DNA from: Gammaproteobacteria bacterium
GTDB taxonomy: Bacteria; Pseudomonadota; Gammaproteobacteria; Burkholderiales; Burkholderiaceae_C
Direction: 5' to 3'
DNA length: 64,000 nucleotides
Assembly (NCBI GenBank): GCA_018815325.1
Contig: JAHIYE010000020.1
Location: 124,001-188,000 of the forward strand
This document shows positions 37,946 to 45,104 of this stretch, piece after piece. Made by a program: the position numbers and the translations under genes. A model generated the notes under the pieces. It searched no databases. It saw nothing but the letters and a program-made list of their open reading frames with translations, and was not told where the DNA came from. Each line of letters starts with the position of its first letter. The stretch's first letter is position 1.

Positions 37946-38545
37946 ATGTCCGACGATTCTGCACCCATCAACCTGACGAATCATTTTCTGATCGCCATGC
38001 CCGGGCTCGAAGATGAGGCTTTCGCCAGAAGCGTCGTTTACCTCTGTGAGCACAGTGGCCGTGGTGCGCTCGGGCTTGTCATCAACAAACCCAGCGACAT
38101 CAATCTCAAGCGCCTGTTCGAGAAGGTCGAATTGCCCCTGCGGCGTGACGACCTGCAGGACGCCCCCGTGTTCCAGGGCGGGCCAGTCCAGACCGAGCGC
38201 GGCTTTGTGCTGCACGAGACCCTGGCCGCCCCCGATGCCCCGGAGAATGAGTCTGTCTATGCCTCCACCATGCTGATCCCCGGCGGACTGGAGATGACAA
38301 CATCGCGCGACGTGCTCGAAGCCCTGTCCACCGGCGCCGGTCCGCGCAGGGTGCTGGTGACGCTCGGTTATTCGGCCTGGGGCGAGGGGCAGCTAGAGTC
38401 CGAGCTGTCTGACAACAGCTGGCTCACCGTGGGGGCGGACCTGGGTGTCATCTTCGATACCCCGGTGGAAGAGCGTTACGCCAAGGCTTTGATGCTGCTC
38501 GGCCTGGAAGCCTGGATGCTCTCGCCTGAGGCGGGACACGCATGA
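37946..38545 (+). CDS. yqgE: UPF0301 protein YqgE (AlgH-like)
   Basis: 199-residue conserved protein of the YqgE/AlgH family. Family marks: HFLIAMPGLEDEAFARSVVY, GALGLVINKP and VFQGGPVQTERGFVLH. AlgH was linked to alginate regulation in Pseudomonas, but the biochemical role is unknown. It overlaps ruvX as ATGA. The order yqgE-ruvX-pyrR-pyrB-pyrC is conserved in many beta- and gammaproteobacteria, which ties it to this pyrimidine operon by position only. Confidence 0.93.
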   Translation: MSDDSAPINLTNHFLIAMPGLEDEAFARSVVYLCEHSGRGALGLVINKPSDINLKRLFEKVELPLRRDDLQDAPVFQGGPVQTERGFVLHETLAAPDAPENESVYASTMLIPGGLEMTTSRDVLEALSTGAGPRRVLVTLGYSAWGEGQLESELSDNSWLTVGADLGVIFDTPVEERYAKALMLLGLEAWMLSPEAGHA

Positions 38546-38967
38546 ACATGGTGGCCACGCCTGCCGTGACTGCCGTCCCCCTGGAATTGCAAACCTTTTT
38601 GGCGCTGGACTTTGGTCTCAAGCGTACGGGGGTGGCGGTAGGCAATCGCCTGCTGCGCAGCGCCCAGCCCCAGACCAGCATCCAGGCCCAGGGCGATGCA
38701 CGCTTTGCCTTGGTGGAGCAGCGTCTGCGTGAATGGCAGCCCGATGCGATCGTGATCGGTGTGCCGTTCCACCCGGATGGAGCCGAGCATGAGAACACGG
38801 TGCGTGCAAGGCGTTTCGCGCGTCAGTTGCGGGGTCGTTTTGGCCTGCCCGTGTTTGAAGTGGACGAGCGTTACAGCACCACCGAGGCGCTGGCCTCGGG
38901 CGCCAAGGACGCCGATGCCGCCTCGGCGTGCATCATCCTGGAACAATTTTTGAGGAACATTCCATGA
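38542..38967 (+). CDS. ruvX: Putative pre-16S rRNA nuclease / Holliday junction resolvase-like YqgF
   Basis: RNase H-fold nuclease of 141 residues. It acts in 5' end maturation of 16S rRNA in E. coli; an older proposal was Holliday junction resolution. The active-site first strand is FLALDFGLKRTGVAVGN, followed by VIGVPFHPDG and EVDERYSTTEA with the acidic residues; the last Asp lies in KDADAASACIIL. It overlaps both yqgE and pyrR by 4 nt. Confidence 0.93.
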   Translation: MNMVATPAVTAVPLELQTFLALDFGLKRTGVAVGNRLLRSAQPQTSIQAQGDARFALVEQRLREWQPDAIVIGVPFHPDGAEHENTVRARRFARQLRGRFGLPVFEVDERYSTTEALASGAKDADAASACIILEQFLRNIP

Positions 38968-39461
38968 GCACCCTTTTGCTGGATGCTGAAGCGCTGTACC
39001 GCGAGTTATTGCGCGGCGTACAGCCGCTGGTTCATGCCAACACCCACCTGGTGGGCGTGACTTCCGGCGGGGCCTGGCTGGCCGAGCGGCTGCAGCAGGA
39101 CCTGAAGCTCGAAGGCCAGCCCGGCACCATCTCGTCGGCCATGCACCGTGATGACTTTGACCGTCGCGGCCTGTCGGCCGGCGGCCAGACCACACTGCCC
39201 TTTGATGTGAACGACGCCGATATCTTGGTGCTCGACGATGTGCTCTATACCGGGCGCACCATACGTGCGGTCATCAATGAGCTATACGACTACGGCCGCC
39301 CGGCCCGGGTCAAGCTCGCGGTGCTGGTGGACCGGGGCGGGCGCGAGTTGCCGATCCAGGCGGACTATGCTGCCGCGCGCGTGGCGTTGCCAGCCACCCA
39401 GTCCCTGGAACTCGCCCGGGCTGAGTCCGGTGTGTTCAGTTTTAACGTGGAAGCCGTCTGA
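38964..39461 (+). CDS. pyrR: PyrR-type phosphoribosyltransferase (uracil PRTase/regulator)
   Basis: 165 residues from ATG 38964, sharing ATGA with ruvX. The PRPP-binding loop is ADILVLDDVLYTGRTIRAVI, and GVTSGGAWLAERL forms the pyrophosphate loop. In Bacillus PyrR is an RNA-binding attenuator of pyr operons with weak uracil phosphoribosyltransferase activity. In proteobacteria the same protein sits in front of pyrBC' and its RNA-binding role is less clear. I see no obvious PyrR anti-antiterminator structure in the tight spacing here (3 nt to pyrB). Confidence 0.92.
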   Translation: MSTLLLDAEALYRELLRGVQPLVHANTHLVGVTSGGAWLAERLQQDLKLEGQPGTISSAMHRDDFDRRGLSAGGQTTLPFDVNDADILVLDDVLYTGRTIRAVINELYDYGRPARVKLAVLVDRGGRELPIQADYAAARVALPATQSLELARAESGVFSFNVEAV

Positions 39462-39464
39462 CCC

Positions 39465-40427
39465 ATGCTGTACAAGCGCAACCCCCAGCTCAACAAGAAC
39501 GGTGAACTGATCCACCTGCTGTCGGTCGAAGGACTGCCGCGGGACATCGTGACCCACATCCTCGATACCGCGGGGAATTTCGTCAGCGTGAACGACCGCG
39601 AGGTCAAGAAGGTGCCGCTCTTGCGTGGCAAGAGCGTGTTCAACCTGTTCTTCGAGAACTCCACCCGTACCCGCACCACCTTCGAGATCGCTGCCAAGCG
39701 CCTGAGCGCCGACGTGATCAACCTTGACATCGCGCGCTCCTCCGCCTCCAAGGGCGAGTCGCTGCTCGACACCATCGCCAATCTGAGTGCCATGGCGGCC
39801 GACCTGTTCGTTGTGCGCCACAGCGAGTCGGGCGCGCCCTACCTGATTGCGCAACATGTGGCGCCCCATGTGCATGTGATCAACGCCGGCGACGGGCGTC
39901 ATTCGCACCCCACCCAGGGCCTGCTGGACATGTACACGATCCGGCACTTCAAGAAGGATTTCGCCAACCTCACGGTAGCCATCGTCGGCGATGTGCTGCA
40001 CTCGCGCGTGGCACGCTCTGACATCCATGCCCTCACCATCCTGGGCTGTGCCGAGGTGCGGGTGGTTGGCCCCAAGACGCTGGTGCCTGCCGACATGGCG
40101 CAAATGGGCGTGCGTGTCTGCCATACGCTGGAGGAAGGCATCAAGGGCTGCGACGTCATCATCATGCTGCGCCTGCAGAACGAGCGCATGAGCGGTGCCC
40201 TGCTGCCTTCGAGCCAGGAATTTTTCAAGAGCTTCGGCCTCACGCCGGAGAAGCTGCAGCTGGCCAAGCCCGATGCCATCGTGATGCACCCCGGGCCGAT
40301 CAACCGCGGCGTCGAGATCGACTCGGCCGTGGTGGACGGCAAGCAGAGCGTGATCCTGCCGCAGGTAACCTTCGGCATCGCCGTGCGCATGGCGGTGATG
40401 AGTATCGTCGCAGGCAACGAAGCATGA
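39465..40427 (+). CDS. pyrB: Aspartate carbamoyltransferase catalytic subunit
   Basis: Committed step of pyrimidine synthesis: carbamoyl phosphate plus aspartate to carbamoyl-aspartate. 320 residues. The carbamoyl-phosphate site is [16 protein letters not shown]; other marks are [27 protein letters not shown] and [11 protein letters not shown]. No pyrI is adjacent. Instead the next gene encodes a dihydroorotase-like protein lacking metal ligands, the arrangement in which PyrB and the pseudo-dihydroorotase form a large mixed complex (as in Pseudomonas). Confidence 0.96.
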   Translation: MLYKRNPQLNKNGELIHLLSVEGLPRDIVTHILDTAGNFVSVNDREVKKVPLLRGKSVFNLFFENSTRTRTTFEIAAKRLSADVINLDIARSSASKGESLLDTIANLSAMAADLFVVRHSESGAPYLIAQHVAPHVHVINAGDGRHSHPTQGLLDMYTIRHFKKDFANLTVAIVGDVLHSRVARSDIHALTILGCAEVRVVGPKTLVPADMAQMGVRVCHTLEEGIKGCDVIIMLRLQNERMSGALLPSSQEFFKSFGLTPEKLQLAKPDAIVMHPGPINRGVEIDSAVVDGKQSVILPQVTFGIAVRMAVMSIVAGNEA

Positions 40428-40446
40428 ACAGGCCGTAGGACACAAC

Positions 40447-41739
40447 ATGAAGTTACTGATCAAAGGCGGGCGGGTGATTGATCCCGCCACACAGATGGAC
40501 CAGGTGGGCGATATCGCCATTGCTGCCGGCCGCATCATCGCCATCCACGACATCCCTGCCGACTTCCAGCCCAACCGCGTGGTCGAGGCTGGCGGCTGCA
40601 TTGTCATGCCCGGTCTGCTGGACCTGGCCGCACGGCTGCGCGAGCCCGGCCATGAGCATGAGGGCATGCTCGAATCCGAAATGGCCGCCGCCGTGGCCGG
40701 TGGCGTGACCAGCCTGGTCTGCCCGCCCGACACCGATCCCGTGCTTGACGAGCCAGGCCTGGTGGAGATGCTCAAGTTCCGTGCCGAGAAGCTGCACCAG
40801 TCGCGCGTGTTCCCGCTGGGTGCGCTCACGCGCAACCTGGCCGGCGAAGTGCTCACCGAGATGGTGGAACTCACCGAGGCCGGCTGCGTAGCTTTCAGCC
40901 AGGCCGAGGTGCCGCTGGTCAACACCCAGGTGTTGCAGCGTGCGCTGCAGTACGCCAGCACCTTTGACTATGCGGTCTGGTTGCGCCCACAGGACTTTCA
41001 CCTTGGCCAGGGCGTGGCAGCCAGCGGCCCGCTGGCCACGCGCCGCGGCCTCTCGGGCGTGCCCGTGGCAGCGGAGACCATTGCCCTGTTCACCATCATC
41101 GAGCTGATGCGCTCCACGGGGGCACGAGTGCACATCTGCCGCCTCAGCAGCGCCGCCGGTGTAGAGCTGGTACGCCAGGCCAAGGCCGAGGGCCTGAAAC
41201 TTACCTGCGATGTGAGCATCAACTCGTTGCACCTGACCGATGTGGACGTGGGCTACTTTGACAGCCGCACGCGCCTCAACCCGCCCTTGCGCCAGCAGCG
41301 CGACCGCGATGCCCTGCAGGCCGGGCTGGCCGATGGCACGATCGACGCGCTGGTGTCCGACCACACGCCAGTGGATGAAGACGCCAAGGACCTGCCGTTT
41401 GCCGAGAGCGAGCCCGGTGCAACCGGACTGGAACTGCTGCTGAGCCTGGCGCTCAAATGGAGCCAGGATAGCGGCGTGAGCCTCACGCGAGCGTTGGCCG
41501 TGCTGACCAGCGATGCGGCCCGCGTGCTCGGCAGCTCGCTGGGTACCCTGCAGGCGAGTGCCGGCAAGCTCGTGGTGGGCGGCGTGGCCGATGTCTGCGT
41601 GTTTGACCCCGCTACCGAATGGGTGGTTGAGCCACAGGCCCTGCGCAGCCAGGGCAAGCACACCCCCTTCTCAAGCTACTCCTTGCCTGGCAAGGTGCGC
41701 TGTACGGTCGTGGGTGGTTTGGTTGCGTTTCAGGCCTGA
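40447..41739 (+). CDS. Dihydroorotase homologue lacking the metal motif (pseudo-DHOase PyrC')
   Basis: 430-residue amidohydrolase-fold protein next to pyrB. Active dihydroorotases have an HxH pair before the LREPG loop; here the stretch reads MPGLLDLAARLREPGHEHE, with Leu-Ala-Ala where the metal histidines should be. LVSDHTPVDEDAK and the LREPG loop remain. This matches the inactive PyrC' that stabilises and regulates aspartate transcarbamoylase in Pseudomonas-type operons. A separate, active pyrC should then exist elsewhere in the genome. Spacing to pyrB is 19 bp, so they are cotranscribed. Confidence 0.9.
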   Translation: MKLLIKGGRVIDPATQMDQVGDIAIAAGRIIAIHDIPADFQPNRVVEAGGCIVMPGLLDLAARLREPGHEHEGMLESEMAAAVAGGVTSLVCPPDTDPVLDEPGLVEMLKFRAEKLHQSRVFPLGALTRNLAGEVLTEMVELTEAGCVAFSQAEVPLVNTQVLQRALQYASTFDYAVWLRPQDFHLGQGVAASGPLATRRGLSGVPVAAETIALFTIIELMRSTGARVHICRLSSAAGVELVRQAKAEGLKLTCDVSINSLHLTDVDVGYFDSRTRLNPPLRQQRDRDALQAGLADGTIDALVSDHTPVDEDAKDLPFAESEPGATGLELLLSLALKWSQDSGVSLTRALAVLTSDAARVLGSSLGTLQASAGKLVVGGVADVCVFDPATEWVVEPQALRSQGKHTPFSSYSLPGKVRCTVVGGLVAFQA

Positions 41740-41756
41740 GGCGTTCAGCCTGAACC

Positions 41757-42548
41757 ATGACCTCCACTCCTCACAAATCACGCCCCAGGAAATCGTTCAC
41801 AGCACCAGCCCCGGTGCGCTGGGCGCGTGCAGTGTGGCGCCTGCTGCGCGCTGTAGGGCACATGGTGGCCGGCATGCTGACCATCCTGACCGTGTTCCCG
41901 CGCCTCACGCCTGAGCAGCGCCAGCAGCGCATTCAGGCCTGGTCGGTCGAGATGCTGGCCTGTCTGTCGATCAAGCTGATTGTCAAGGGCACACCACCCA
42001 AAACCGGTCCTGTGATGCTGGTGTCCAACCACATCTCCTGGCTCGACATCACTTCGCTGCATGCGGCGCGCTTTTGCCGTTTTGTCTCCAAGGCTGACGT
42101 GCGGCGCTGGCCCCTGATCGGCTTTCTCGCGGAAGGCATTGGCACGCTGTTCATCCAGCGCGAGTCGCGCCGCGATGCGATGCGCGTGGTGTATCACATG
42201 GTCGAGAGCCTGCGCGAGGGCGATGTGCTCGCGGTGTTCCCTGAGGGCACCACGGGGGACGGCGTCAAGCTGCTGCCCTTCCACGCCAACCTGTTGCAGG
42301 CCGCCATCGCCACCAACGGCCCGGTGCAACCCGTGGCATTGGACTACATCGACGTGAAGACCGGTGAGCGCAGCATGGCACCTTGCTATGTGGGAGACGA
42401 CACGCTGCTCGGCTCGGTCTGGCGCACGCTCACCGCGCCGGCTATTGCCGTGGTCATCACCTTTGGCGAGCCGCAGCTGGCGCAAGGACGTGACCGGCGT
42501 ACCTGGGCGCTGGAGCTGCGTGATCAGGTTACGGCGCTGCGCACCTGA
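41757..42548 (+). CDS. 1-acyl-sn-glycerol-3-phosphate acyltransferase-like protein
   Basis: PlsC-family acyltransferase, 263 residues. A hydrophobic N-terminal segment (about 30-50) anchors it in the membrane. The HX4D catalytic motif is VSNHISWLDI, and the second block is VFPEGTTGDG. Such enzymes make phosphatidic acid, but paralogues acylate other lipids (for example ornithine lipids), so the exact acceptor is uncertain. It starts 17 bp after pyrC' and ends at a dispersed repeat. Confidence 0.9.
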   Translation: MTSTPHKSRPRKSFTAPAPVRWARAVWRLLRAVGHMVAGMLTILTVFPRLTPEQRQQRIQAWSVEMLACLSIKLIVKGTPPKTGPVMLVSNHISWLDITSLHAARFCRFVSKADVRRWPLIGFLAEGIGTLFIQRESRRDAMRVVYHMVESLREGDVLAVFPEGTTGDGVKLLPFHANLLQAAIATNGPVQPVALDYIDVKTGERSMAPCYVGDDTLLGSVWRTLTAPAIAVVITFGEPQLAQGRDRRTWALELRDQVTALRT

Positions 42549-42604
42549 TTTAATTGCTATTACTTTGATAGCTGGTTGCGCTTATCCGGAAAGGGCTGGA
42601 TGCC
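42549..42604 (+). repeat. Dispersed AATTGCTATT/ATAGCT repeat, copy 6
   Basis: TTTAATTGCTATTACTTTGA, TAGCTGGTTGCGCTTATCC, then GGAAAGGGCTGGATGCC. This is the most complete copy, with the same order as copy 3 and copy 7 reversed. It starts one base after the acyltransferase stop. Confidence 0.8.
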
Positions 42605-43038
42605 ATTTTCTCTAAAAATTTTGCCCGGCTAGTGGTGTGGCTGCAAAGACTGCGCAGCTCTAGGCTGTTGGCTGGTGCCACGCCTGCCTGGCGAGCGTAC
42701 CGGTTGGCCGCCCCTACGTGCCGGGGGCAGGACTAGACGACTACGAAGTATGAATTTCGGCGTGGTTTATATCAACCAGCATCTGGTCCGATAAGCATTC
42801 CTTAATCCCCTGTTATTCTTGTCGAGGCGTAGCCTTCTGTGAAGCCCTATGCCGCATTGGCGGCCTGAATTCACATCCAGTTGCTGCGGGGTTTGGTGGT
42901 TTCATTTATACCTGTATAAATTCATAGCTATGTACCCACAAAGTCTTTGCCGACAACCGTTTCGAGAGGTTTACATGTCCAGATTAAACCGCAGCCCTCA
43001 GTTTATAGAGCAGTTTTTGCGGCATACATTACGATTAC
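42605..43038. other. Accessory intergenic stretch, possible remnant integron platform
   Basis: I see no credible gene: short frames lack family resemblance. It marks the start of sequence that looks less GC-rich than the core genes. At 42912-42927 CTGTATAAATTCATAG matches the LexA consensus CTGT-N8-ACAG with one mismatch, a site often found at integron integrase promoters. No integrase gene or readable remnant is present on the reverse strand. Confidence 0.4.
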
Positions 43039-43045
43039 GTTAGGC
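43039..43045 (+). other. Candidate integron recombination core GTTAGGC (attI or degenerate attC)
   Basis: GTTAGGC fits the GTTRRRY core site used by integron integrases and lies 7 bp ahead of the cassette gene at 43052, as in real cassettes. I could not find a complementary upstream arm, so this may be an attI-type site or the decayed end of an earlier attC. Confidence 0.5.
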
Positions 43046-43051
43046 ACCCAA

Positions 43052-43318
43052 ATGGACCTAGCACCTCTAGCAGATACTTTCGAAAAAATGCCAGACGCAG
43101 TCGTCGCGTTGCTACTCGGCGCGTTCGCACTGTGGTTCATTGGGGTTTACTTTATTTCGGCGCGAAGCATCAAAAGAGAAGGCCGCTCCGTCTGGCAGGT
43201 CTTCAATCCGTTCACGCATGCCACGCTGAATCGCCAAGATTGGCTGTTGCTCCTAGTCTTAGCGGTTCTTTGTCTGTCTGGCGCGGCGTTTGCTATCAAC
43301 TGGCTAGCATGGTGGTGA
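43052..43318 (+). CDS. Integron cassette protein with two membrane helices
   Basis: 88 residues from ATG 43052 (MDLAPLADTFEKMP). Two hydrophobic helices (VVALLLGAFALWFIGVYFI and WLLLLVLAVLCLSGAAFAI) flank a basic loop (ARSIKREGRSVWQVFNP). No family recognised. The gene is packed between a GTTAGGC core 7 bp upstream and an attC beginning 7 bp after its stop, the layout of an integron gene cassette. The frame is open further upstream but would cross the recombination core. Small membrane proteins of unknown role are common cassette cargo. Confidence 0.75.
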   Translation: MDLAPLADTFEKMPDAVVALLLGAFALWFIGVYFISARSIKREGRSVWQVFNPFTHATLNRQDWLLLLVLAVLCLSGAAFAINWLAWW

Positions 43319-43325
43319 ATGTGAT

Positions 43326-43393
43326 GTCTAACCGCCGGTTGTTGATCGACAATTGCCCGGCGCTACGCGCGCGCCGAAACCGGGACGTTAGAT
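43326..43393 (+). other. Integron attC recombination site
   Basis: 68 bp with the full attC plan: R'' GTCTAAC (43326-43332), L'' CCGGTT (43335-43340), L' AACCGG (43378-43383) and R' GTTAGAT (43387-43393). The outer boxes TCTAAC/GTTAGA and inner boxes CCGGTT/AACCGG are each perfectly complementary. The centre also folds back on itself. It separates two small genes in the same orientation. Confidence 0.85.
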
Positions 43394-43407
43394 TTAACTA
43401 GACTTCC

Positions 43408-43809
43408 ATGATTAAACAAGTCGGATCTACAGAGATAAACGAATGGCATTTGGCATCCTGCCATTGCGGCGCTGTTGTCCTGCGTCTGCATCTTCCGGAC
43501 GGAATCGTTGATCCACGCCGCTGCAATTGCTCGATCTGCCGCAGAAAAGGCGCCATCATCGCTTCCGTTCCTTTGTCGGGAATTGACATAGTCCAGGGTC
43601 AGGAACACCTGAAGCGCTACGAATTCAACACCAGGACCGCCAAACATTATTTCTGCTCGGGGTGCGGCATCTACACGCATCATCAGCGCCGATCCAATCC
43701 GGAGGAGTACGGTTACAACGTCGGCTGTCTGGAGGGCGTCAACCCTTTTGATATTGGTGATGTGCCCATAAGCGATGGCGTCAATCACGCTGCTGATCGT
43801 GTGCCTTGA
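43408..43809 (+). CDS. GFA-family (glutathione-dependent formaldehyde-activating-like) protein, second cassette
   Basis: 133-residue zinc-binding protein of the GFA/Mss4-like fold. Cysteine pairs: ASCHCGAVVLRLHL, RCNCSICRRKGA and YFCSGCGIYTHHQ. Family members include S-(hydroxymethyl)glutathione synthase, but most, including this one, have no proven activity. It starts 14 bp after the attC core, so it is the next gene cassette. GFA genes are frequent integron cargo. No clear attC follows it; the array seems to end here or its last site has decayed. Confidence 0.85.
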   Translation: MIKQVGSTEINEWHLASCHCGAVVLRLHLPDGIVDPRRCNCSICRRKGAIIASVPLSGIDIVQGQEHLKRYEFNTRTAKHYFCSGCGIYTHHQRRSNPEEYGYNVGCLEGVNPFDIGDVPISDGVNHAADRVP

Positions 43810-43976
43810 TGATTCAGTCTAGATGAGCCGCCCACAGCTCAGCTTGTGGTTCTCTTTGCGGCCTCACCGTTGAAGGAAATTGCCAAGGCGTAAGCTGAAT
43901 CGTCCATGCGGGAGCGTGCTTGCTGCATGCGCGCCGCTGCAGCCTCATCAAGCTTTGACGCTCTCGGGCCAAATAT
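43810..43976. other. Short accessory tail between the GFA cassette and fbpC
   Basis: No gene is called. A GTTGAAG near 43870 differs from the GTTRRRY core by its last base and has no visible partner. On the reverse strand a roughly 45-codon open stretch ends in NGEAAKRTTS, perhaps the remnant C terminus of another cassette gene. Confidence 0.3.
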
Positions 43977-45047
43977 TCAGACGGCATTCCTGGCGAACGT
44001 CACCACATGATCCACCTCGGGCCGGATGCCGATCCACTCGCCGAGTGTGTGGTTGTGGTGACTGGGCACATGGGCCAGCACGGTGTGGCCGCTTTGCAGG
44101 CGCAGCGTGTACAGAAACTCCGAGCCGCGGAAGGCCTTGCGCACGATCTGGGCTTTCACCGGGGCATCGTCGTCGTGCACGATGTCGTCGGCACGCAGCA
44201 GCACATCGCACTCGCCTGAGGGGAAAGCGCTCGGTAGCGGGCACTCGGCCACATCGGTGAGCTCACCGAGCGGCGTGTTCACCACCACCTGCTGGTTCAC
44301 CTCGCGCAGCGTGGCGGGGGCAAACACACCGTGGCCGATGAAGTCGGCGACAAAGCGTGTGGCGGGGCGGTGATAGAGGGTGTAGGCATCGTCCCACTGG
44401 TGCAGCCGGCCCTCGTGCATGACACCGATGACATCGCCGATCGCAAAGGCTTCGAGCTGGTCGTGCGTCACAAACAGCGCCGTCGCCTGTGCCGCCTTGA
44501 GGATGGTGCGCACCTCAAGGGCCAGCCGTTCGCGCAGGTCCACATCGAGATTGGAGAAGGGCTCGTCAAGCAGTAACAACTGGGGCTTGGGTGCGAGTGC
44601 GCGCGCGAGTGCCACGCGCTGCTGCTGGCCGCCGGAGAGCTCATGCGGAAACCTCGCCTTGCAGTCCGACAGGCCGACGAGTGCCAGTACTTCGGCTACC
44701 CGCGCGGCACGCTCGGACTTGCCCAGATGCTGCAGGCCAAAGGCGATGTTGCGCTCTACATTGAGGTGAGGGAAAAGTGCGTAGTCCTGAAACACCATGC
44801 CGATGCGCCGCGCCTCGGGCGGCACATGGGTGTGTGCGCTGCTGACGACCTGACCCGAGAGCTGGATGTCGCCCCCGGTGACAGGCTCCAGTCCGGCCAC
44901 GGCGCGCAGCAAGGTGGTCTTGCCGCAGCCTGATGGTCCGATCAGCACACCGATCTCGCCCGCCCGCAGGCCGAACGACACCTCGGCCACAGCCGGTGTG
45001 GCCTGGCCTTCGTACTGCACCTGGAGATGGGAAAGCGCTAAAAACAT
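43977..45047 (-). CDS. Ferric iron ABC transporter ATP-binding protein (FbpC-like)
   Basis: 356-residue ABC ATPase of the iron/spermidine/sulfate importer class. Walker [16 protein letters not shown]-loop region [12 protein letters not shown], signature [15 protein letters not shown], Walker [13 protein letters not shown], and the H-loop in [10 protein letters not shown]. The C-terminal 110 residues form a TOBE-like regulatory domain. It diverges from a fused iron-type permease across 57 bp containing a Fur-like box, which argues for Fe(III) as substrate. No periplasmic binding protein is in the window. Confidence 0.88.
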   Translation of the reverse strand: MFLALSHLQVQYEGQATPAVAEVSFGLRAGEIGVLIGPSGCGKTTLLRAVAGLEPVTGGDIQLSGQVVSSAHTHVPPEARRIGMVFQDYALFPHLNVERNIAFGLQHLGKSERAARVAEVLALVGLSDCKARFPHELSGGQQQRVALARALAPKPQLLLLDEPFSNLDVDLRERLALEVRTILKAAQATALFVTHDQLEAFAIGDVIGVMHEGRLHQWDDAYTLYHRPATRFVADFIGHGVFAPATLREVNQQVVVNTPLGELTDVAECPLPSAFPSGECDVLLRADDIVHDDDAPVKAQIVRKAFRGSEFLYTLRLQSGHTVLAHVPSHHNHTLGEWIGIRPEVDHVVTFARNAV

Positions 45048-45060
45048 GAGATCAATTGTA

Positions 45061-45079
45061 GATGCTTACAATTCTCATT
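45061..45079. promoter_or_regulatory. Fur-box-like operator between fbpC and fbpB
   Basis: Read on the reverse strand, AATGAGAATTGTAAGCATC matches the 19-bp Fur consensus AATGATAATNATTATCATT at 13 of 18 scored positions, with the left half almost perfect. It sits in the 57-bp divergent promoter region of an iron-type ABC transporter, where Fur control is expected. Confidence 0.55.
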
Positions 45080-45104
45080 TAGATAACGACAAAAAAGACA
45101 TTCC

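Noticed and set aside
42849-43043. Small forward frame before the first cassette
   Set aside because: No family resemblance, crosses the GTTAGGC core, and I found no integrase-like sequence on the opposite strand.
43865-43877. GTTGAAG as a second attC core
   Set aside because: The last base breaks the GTTRRRY rule and I could not find a complementary upstream arm after the GFA gene.
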